Origin: Afipia sp.
GTDB lineage: Bacteria > Pseudomonadota > Alphaproteobacteria > Rhizobiales > Xanthobacteraceae
Reading direction: 5' to 3'
Assembly: GCA_026400415.1 (NCBI GenBank)
Contig: JAPLPA010000047.1
Location: forward strand, 1-10,358
Length of the DNA: 10,358 nt
In this document: in pieces, positions 6,762-10,358 of the stretch
How positions within the stretch are numbered: the first letter of the stretch is position 1
Layout of the letters: each line of letters begins with the position of its first letter
Program-made: the position numbers and the translations under genes
Notes under the pieces: model-generated
Told to the model about the DNA's origin: nothing
Seen by the model: only the letters and a program-made list of their open reading frames with translations
The model's database searches: none

Positions 6762-6896
6762 ATTTCTCCGCGAACTGCCTCTTCCTCTAAAAACTCTTCA
6801 ATCGATTTCACGGTCAGGCTCTTTACCGACGTTTGCGAAATTGCAGCCTCGCCAGATTTCCTGGAAATCATACATGCTTCTTCGCACGAGGCAGGG

Positions 6897-7769
6897 TTGC
6901 AGAAAGCAATCTTCACCAACAACACCTCGCTGATCTTTGACTGGCTAATGACGGCCTTTAGTTTTCAGGGGATCTCGGACCGCGTCGCCCAGGGATATAT
7001 TGATCGAAACGGCAACGCATCATGGGCATCGATTGCGAGCGGATTGGCGCGTTTACCGCCCTGCCCGTTGTTGAAGAACTTTTGGTCGTACGATGGTTGT
7101 CGCTACGACAAGCTGAGCAGCTGTTGTTCCGAGCCAGAGCATAGTGCGGGTTGTTGCGTTCCCACTCACCGACTCCGAAACGGTCGCCTTAACCAGATGG
7201 CCTATAGCTTGTTCTTCTTTATGCGGGACATTGCTCGAAATGATTTCGTGGGTTGGGTCGACAATCAAATTGCCGACGCCCGAAAAACGCACCCACAATC
7301 TCGTGTCTTCCACGAAGCATTGGTCGAACCCATGAAAGGCATTTATGGCGTTTCTGACAAAATCCTGACAATGGCGCTTTCAACGATGTTGCTCTCTTCC
7401 GACCGACCCGGTTGGTTTGATCTCGGCGCACAGACGGCTGTGATCGATAGTTTGGTTCACAATTTTATGCATCGTACCGGGACGCTACGAAGATTCGACG
7501 CCAATCATGCATATGGTCCGGCATGCTACGGACCGGGCAAATGCGCTGACATCATCGGGCTGATTTCTGCACAGATCGACGCTCGCAAATTTAATCGCCG
7601 CTTCCCCAGTCGATTTACGCGATTTATCCAACACGGGATTTGGCGGCATTGCGCAGCAGACGCTTTAGATACCTGCAACGGCCATCAAATAGACGACCGC
7701 AAAAGCTGCCAAAACCGAGGTTGCTGCGTGTTTGCGGGGTGCTCGAAAATTGCGCTAAAACCGTCGTGA
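6897..7769 (+). CDS. Uncharacterised cysteine-rich protein with HhH-GPD-like motif
   Basis: A 290-residue protein, not assigned to a named gene. Residues 151-155 (GVSDK) followed by IDSLVHNFMHRTG (183-195) resemble the helix-hairpin-helix lysine and the downstream catalytic Asp of endonuclease III-like DNA glycosylases (GVGRK...VDTH..R). The Lys155-Asp184 spacing is about 11 residues longer than in endonuclease III. Two cysteine groups flank it: Cys56, 68, 76/77 and 86/87, and Cys210, 216, 252, 260, 271, 276/277 and 282. They could hold zinc or an iron-sulfur cluster. The start is uncertain. TTG at 6897 has GAGG five bases upstream, yet the same frame stays open back to a stop at 6702 and reads plausible helical protein (SIDFTVRLFTDVCEIAASPD) with no ATG, GTG or TTG. 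The gene may have lost its start. A DNA-repair or DNA-binding role is inference. Confidence 0.7.
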   Translation: MQKAIFTNNTSLIFDWLMTAFSFQGISDRVAQGYIDRNGNASWASIASGLARLPPCPLLKNFWSYDGCRYDKLSSCCSEPEHSAGCCVPTHRLRNGRLNQMAYSLFFFMRDIARNDFVGWVDNQIADARKTHPQSRVFHEALVEPMKGIYGVSDKILTMALSTMLLSSDRPGWFDLGAQTAVIDSLVHNFMHRTGTLRRFDANHAYGPACYGPGKCADIIGLISAQIDARKFNRRFPSRFTRFIQHGIWRHCAADALDTCNGHQIDDRKSCQNRGCCVFAGCSKIALKPS

Positions 7770-7801
7770 TTTCAGTATATTACGATGTAAATTAGCGTAT
7801 T

Positions 7802-7856
7802 TATTCGCTTGAGGCGAATATAGATCTCTGCTATATTCGCCTTGTAGGCTATTCGA
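7802..7856. repeat. Perfect 12-7-12 inverted repeat within a cluster of TATTCGC/GCGAATA copies
   Basis: AGGCGAATATAG (7812-7823) and CTATATTCGCCT (7831-7842) are perfect reverse complements around the 7-base spacer ATCTCTG. A further TATTCGC lies at 7802-7808 and a near copy TATTCGA at 7850-7856. The middle GCGAATA can therefore pair either leftward (7-base stem, 5-base loop) or rightward (12-base stem, 7-base loop). Possible roles are a repressor operator, a tyrosine-recombinase core site, or an RNA switch. The geometry fits the first two best. Confidence 0.7.
7809..7837 (+). promoter_or_regulatory. Candidate promoter overlapping the inverted repeat
   Basis: TTGAGG (7809-7814), 17 bases, then TATATT (7832-7837) make a good sigma-70-type promoter. 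The two hexamers sit on the two arms of the perfect inverted repeat, as expected of a repressible promoter. Transcription would start near 7844 and run rightward through a leader into the gene at 7995. Confidence 0.5.
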
Positions 7857-7974
7857 TCTAAAAACTTTGCAATTCTACAGCAGGAATACTTCCATGCAAA
7901 AGTAATAGTTGTCTAGCTTATAACATCACTCACTTAACCAGCATCAAAAGGCTCCCATCGCGCGGGGCCTTTTT
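7844..7974 (+). ncRNA. Possible leader or small RNA ending in a hairpin
   Basis: From the expected start of the promoter above to the hairpin at 7946-7974 there are about 130 bases without a conventional gene. A tiny frame at 7894 (ATG CAA AAG, then tandem TAA TAG) has AGGA eight bases upstream. The arrangement fits either an independent small RNA or an attenuating 5' leader for the downstream gene. No known RNA family was recognised, and the start is inferred only from the promoter match. Confidence 0.3.
7946..7974 (+). terminator. Terminator-like hairpin just ahead of the gene at 7995
   Basis: AAAAGGCTCCC (7946-7956) pairs with GGGGCCTTTTT (7964-7974), apart from one unpaired or mismatched T, across a 7-base loop. 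The 3' side ends in a run of five Ts. It stands only 20 bases before the start codon of the next gene on the same strand. It may end a small RNA, attenuate the leader, or insulate the gene from upstream transcription. Confidence 0.65.
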
Positions 7975-7994
7975 GCATTTCAAGGAGAGGCGTA

Positions 7995-8660
7995 ATGACC
8001 AAGCAAACCAAACCTAAAACTCCGACAGCCAAGAGGTCTGGCCGTGCCACCAAGATCAAGCCGGTCGTAAAGCCGCGATCCAAGGCTGCTGCCAACAAGC
8101 ACGCCACCAAAAAGTCCGCTCCTGCCGAACCGGGTTCCGGAACGTTCCTCTACGTTTTCGGCATCGGCGACGGCGGCAAGCCAAGAGGAGCAAGGTTTCC
8201 GGAAGCGCAGTCCGCGCAAATTTCAGGTGCCGTCGGTGAGCTAAAGCTAGCGATGTGCACCGATACGTCGGCTCGACTGACCGAGCTCGGCATGAAGCTG
8301 CCGTTGGGACGGGTTTACGCCCGCGGCAAAGCGTTCATTCCGTTTATTCAGAAAGAACTCTTTGAGCAGTTAAGAGATGCTCAGTACGGACCAATCTCGG
8401 CCCCAGCAGGCCAAGAGATCGCTAAGGAGGACGTCTTTCTTCCAGATGGTCCAACCACGTGGGACGAGGTGGTGGTTGGCAGTGAAGTTATCGGCCACGA
8501 AACTCTTGACGATGGGTGGTGGGAAGCCGTCGTGGTCGAACGTGAGGACGATATTCTAACTTTGAGATGGACTGACTACCCGCACGAAGGCTTGGCCAAA
8601 CGCCACATTACCAGCATTGCCCTACGCCATCCGGGTCCTATCAAGAGCCCATATCGATAA
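7995..8660 (+). CDS. Uncharacterised protein with basic tail and SH3/Tudor-like C-terminus
   Basis: A 221-residue predicted soluble protein that I cannot name. Residues 1-45 are a disordered, Lys/Pro/Ala-rich tail resembling histone H1-like tails. Residues 48-140 form a central region beginning FLYVFGIGDGGKPRGARFPE. Residues about 158-212 (VVVGSEVIGHETLDDGWWEAVVVERE, then ILTLRWTDYPHEG) look like a small beta-barrel of the SH3/Tudor/Agenet type. No signal peptide or membrane segment is visible. The ATG at 7995 has a strong AAGGAG eight bases upstream. A terminator-like hairpin immediately precedes the ribosome-binding site and another follows the gene, so it appears to be its own transcription unit. 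A nucleic-acid-associated role is suggested by the basic tail only. Confidence 0.75.
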   Translation: MTKQTKPKTPTAKRSGRATKIKPVVKPRSKAAANKHATKKSAPAEPGSGTFLYVFGIGDGGKPRGARFPEAQSAQISGAVGELKLAMCTDTSARLTELGMKLPLGRVYARGKAFIPFIQKELFEQLRDAQYGPISAPAGQEIAKEDVFLPDGPTTWDEVVVGSEVIGHETLDDGWWEAVVVEREDDILTLRWTDYPHEGLAKRHITSIALRHPGPIKSPYR

Positions 8661-8689
8661 GGCTTCAGTTCAGTCAGCTCAGCGAGACC

Positions 8690-8717
8690 AAGGCCAGCGG
8701 TAGGCACCGCTGGCCTT
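8690..8717 (+). terminator. Hairpin terminator after the basic-tail protein
   Basis: AAGGCCAGCGG (8690-8700) and CCGCTGGCCTT (8707-8717) form a perfect 11-base stem with a 6-base loop, 29 bases after the stop codon. It is followed by ATTGATT, a weak U-tract. It also lies 34 bases before the DUF3768-like start, so readthrough could express that gene. Confidence 0.7.
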
Positions 8718-8751
8718 ATTGATTCCAACATATCCCAACAGGAGAACCACC

Positions 8752-8871
8752 ATGTCCGCAACCACGGATCGAATTCGCATGCTCAACGACGAACTACGAC
8801 GACATCTTCTTGGTGGAGGAGCAGTTATGACGCCGGGTATTGCAGCCCTTGTCCGGGATCAGCGCCTATGA
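8752..8871 (+). pseudogene. DUF3768-like gene cut short by the insertion sequence
   Basis: The frame starts at ATG 8752 with AGGAG eight bases upstream and reads MSATTDRIRMLNDELRRHLL then GGGAVMTPGIAALVRDQRL, 39 residues. This matches the N-terminus of the small DUF3768 proteins common on alphaproteobacterial plasmids (IR-LND--R---GG---MT-G-AAL). Normal members are roughly 90-130 residues and have a conserved acidic C-terminal part, which is missing. The stop TGA (8869-8871) is the first three bases of the insertion sequence's left end. The rest of the gene is not visible in the 19 bases after the element. Function of DUF3768 is unknown. Confidence 0.7.
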
Positions 8872-8878
8872 GACAGAT
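8869..8878. repeat. Left terminal inverted repeat tip of the IS
   Basis: TGAGACAGAT, identical to the reverse complement of 10330-10339. Similarity beyond ten bases is poor. Its first three bases act as stop codon for the interrupted DUF3768-like gene. Confidence 0.85.
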
Positions 8879-8934
8879 TTAGTGGCTTGAGGAACGGAGG
8901 ATTTCTGGCTCATCGTAACCATTGAGGAGTGGAG

Positions 8935-9309
8935 ATGAGACAGAAATCCGTATCCCCTGAATCGCCGTCTGAGCGGATTGTGAAGAACATCCGCCGGGCA
9001 ACCCGCAAGCGCCATTCGCCCGAAGAGAAAATCCGGATTGTTCTGGATGGCCTGCGCGGCGAGTCCAGCATTGCGGAGTTGTGCCGCCGCGAAGGTATTG
9101 CCGAGAGCCTTTATTACTCATGGTCGAAGGAGTTCCTGGAAGCCGGCAAAAGGCGGCTAGTGGGAGATACGTCGCGGGCTGCGACCAGTGGCGAGGTCAA
9201 GGACCTGCGGCGTGAGGCACAGCAGCTCAAGGCGGTCGTTGCTGAACAGGCGCTGGAATTGCGCCTGCTCAAAAAAAGCATGATCGCGGATGGGGGAGAC
9301 GAGGAATGA
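8935..9309 (+). CDS. IS3-family transposase subunit OrfA
   Basis: A 124-residue DNA-binding protein that recognises the IS ends and regulates transposition. Residues about 27-65 form the helix-turn-helix (HSPEEKIRIVLDGLRGESSI, then AELCRREGIAESLYYSW). Residues about 86-115 form a leucine-zipper-like coiled coil used to pair with OrfA or OrfAB. ATG 8935 is chosen because GAGGAG (8924-8929) is correctly spaced; a GTG at 8929 in the same frame overlaps that site and is unlikely. Seven As at 9271-9277 near the end allow a -1 shift into orfB, giving the fused OrfAB transposase. The stop overlaps the orfB start as ATGA. Confidence 0.93.
   Translation: MRQKSVSPESPSERIVKNIRRATRKRHSPEEKIRIVLDGLRGESSIAELCRREGIAESLYYSWSKEFLEAGKRRLVGDTSRAATSGEVKDLRREAQQLKAVVAEQALELRLLKKSMIADGGDEE
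9271..9278 (+). promoter_or_regulatory. Programmed -1 frameshift signal (A7G)
   Basis: AAAAAAAG is read in the orfA frame as AAA AAA AGC. A slip of one base gives AAA AAG CAT, and that frame stays open into orfB. This is the usual device by which IS3 elements make OrfAB. A downstream stimulatory structure was not established. Confidence 0.7.
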
Positions 9310-10286
9310 GATATCCCGCCTCCGAGAAGCTGGAGATCATCCGGCTGGTTGAGCAATCGCATTTGCCGGTGCGCCGGACGCTAGCGACGCTGGGTATCCA
9401 GCCGGCGAGATTTTACCGTTGGTATGATCGCCTGCAGACCGGCGGACCAGAAGCGCTGGCAGATAAGTCACCAAAGCCGAAGCGCGTCTGGAACCGAATC
9501 CCTGAAGGAATACGTGAACGGATCCTTCAGTTGGCGTTGGATGAGCCGGAGCTATCACCACGAGAACTGGCGACGCGATTTACCGATGCAGCAAACTATT
9601 TTGTGTCAGAGGCTTCGGTTTATCGGCTGCTCAAGGCGCATGATCTGATTACCAGTCCAGCCTACATCGTCATGAAAGCGGCCGACGAGTTCAAGGACAA
9701 GACGACAGCGCCTAACCAGCTCTGGCAGACGGACTTCACGTATCTGAAGGTGACCGGCTGGGGCTGGTTCTATCTCAGCACGGTCCTCGATGACTTCTCG
9801 CGCTACATCATCGCCTGGAAGCTGTGCACGACGATGAAGACGCAGGACGTAACCGACACGCTTGATCTGGCTCTCGCTGCCTCAGGCTGTGATCAGGCAC
9901 GTATTGTCCATAAGCCGCGCCTGCTCAGCGACAACGGTTCAAGCTACGTCTCAACTGAGTTGGCCGACTGGCTGGATGCACAGAACATGGGACACGTTCG
10001 CGGCGCGCCCTATCATCCGCAGACACAGGGCAAGATCGAACGCTGGCATCAAACGCTTAAGAACCGCATCCTGCTGGAAAACTACTACCTGCCAGGCGAC
10101 CTTGAAGCGAGCATCGACAGGTTCGTCGATCACTACAACCACCGGCGCTATCATGAGAGCTTAAGCAATCTAACGCCGGCCGACGTGTACTTCGGTCGTG
10201 GTCAAACAATCCTGCTGGAGAGAGAAAGGATCAAACGAAAAACAATCCAACATCGACGCTTGCTACACCAAAACAAAGCCGCATAA
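9306..10286 (+). CDS. IS3-family transposase catalytic subunit OrfB
   Basis: A 326-residue DDE transposase. The N-terminal part (residues about 1-120) has HTH-like segments (VRRTLATLGIQPARFYRWYD and LSPRELATRF). The rve integrase core runs from about 135 to 300. The catalytic residues are Asp143 (LWQTDFTYL), Asp209 (LLSDNGSSYVS) and Glu245 (QGKIERWHQ), with the standard 35 residues between the second and third. The family tail HYNHRRYHESLSNLTPADVY is intact. It overlaps orfA by four bases (ATGA) and has a GGAG/GAGGA-like stretch before the ATG, so it may be made by translational coupling as well as by the -1 frameshift. Full length, no damage seen. Confidence 0.95.
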   Translation: MRYPASEKLEIIRLVEQSHLPVRRTLATLGIQPARFYRWYDRLQTGGPEALADKSPKPKRVWNRIPEGIRERILQLALDEPELSPRELATRFTDAANYFVSEASVYRLLKAHDLITSPAYIVMKAADEFKDKTTAPNQLWQTDFTYLKVTGWGWFYLSTVLDDFSRYIIAWKLCTTMKTQDVTDTLDLALAASGCDQARIVHKPRLLSDNGSSYVSTELADWLDAQNMGHVRGAPYHPQTQGKIERWHQTLKNRILLENYYLPGDLEASIDRFVDHYNHRRYHESLSNLTPADVYFGRGQTILLERERIKRKTIQHRRLLHQNKAA

Positions 10287-10329
10287 AATAAAACCAGATG
10301 AGCACGTACATCCTGTAGTTCATACCGCC

Positions 10330-10339
10330 ATCTGTCTCA
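10330..10339. repeat. Right terminal inverted repeat tip of the IS
   Basis: ATCTGTCTCA, the reverse complement of the left tip. Nineteen bases of flanking sequence follow to the window edge; they are too short to tell whether they continue the DUF3768-like gene. Confidence 0.85.
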
Positions 10340-10358
10340 ATTTATCTGACGACGGACA

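Larger units (their letters stand above)
8869..10339 (+). mobile_element. Complete-looking IS3-family insertion sequence
   Basis: A 1471-base element with matching terminal tips TGAGACAGAT (8869-8878) and its reverse complement ATCTGTCTCA (10330-10339). It carries two consecutive ORFs in the 0 and -1 frames, with a run of seven As before the overlap and a full DDE triad in OrfB, so it should be able to move. The bases flanking the tips (CCTA left, ATTT right) do not form the 3-5 base duplication expected of IS3-family insertion. The subgroup was not determined. It differs from the deleted element at the left edge in both tips and proteins. Confidence 0.9.

Noticed and set aside
6749..6925. 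Minus-strand frame of about 58 codons (GTG start) reading FCNPASCEEACMISRKSGEA and ending SIEEFLEEEAVRGEIKDL.
   Set aside because: It looks protein-like, but it lies opposite the open upstream frame of the cysteine-rich gene, has only a GTG start with a poor ribosome-binding site, and matches no family I recognise.
7802..7856. Repeated TATTCGC/GCGAATA copies considered as replication iterons or a CRISPR-like array.
   Set aside because: Copies alternate in orientation with irregular short spacing, and there is no replication initiator gene nearby and no spacer pattern.

Overview
The window looks like an accessory region of an alphaproteobacterium, most likely of the order Rhizobiales (symbiotic plasmid, island or other accessory replicon). 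This is inferred from the gene families: FCD-type GntR regulator, short solo tyrosine recombinase, DUF3768-type fragment and IS3-family elements. No core gene or RNA gene was seen, so genus is not assigned.

Positions 1-4829 hold a catabolic cluster, all on the minus strand. Transcription runs from right to left through an MFS metabolite:H+ symporter-type transporter (3386-4705), a ketopantoate-reductase-like 2-oxoacid reductase (2365-3303), a gutted tartrate/isopropylmalate dehydrogenase (2160-2365), a GntR/FCD regulator (1350-2048) and a nitrilase (323-1300). A sulfite-oxidase-family molybdoenzyme (4830-5858) is read divergently from the transporter. The set suggests uptake and breakdown of a small nitrile or carboxylate under GntR control. 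A 19-position motif recurs upstream of the transporter and the reductase (16 of 19 identical). The left end is an IS3-family element with its middle deleted; its tip touches the nitrilase and supplies that gene's stop codon.

Positions 5859-8868 hold a second module on the plus strand: a minimal tyrosine recombinase (6160-6735), an uncharacterised cysteine-rich protein with helix-hairpin-helix glycosylase-like features and no good start codon (6897-7769), a regulatory tract, an uncharacterised protein with a basic tail (7995-8660), and a DUF3768-like gene cut after 39 codons (8752-8871). The regulatory tract at about 7802-7974 has a perfect 12-7-12 inverted repeat overlapping a promoter-like sequence, followed by a leader that ends in a terminator-like hairpin.

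Positions 8869-10339 are an apparently complete two-ORF IS3-family insertion sequence with 10-bp perfect terminal tips, a DDE triad and a -1 frameshift signal. It interrupts the DUF3768-like gene and shows no obvious target duplication. The overall picture is a formerly working catabolic operon and an integrase module, both eroded by IS activity and internal deletions. No CRISPR array, tRNA or rRNA was seen.
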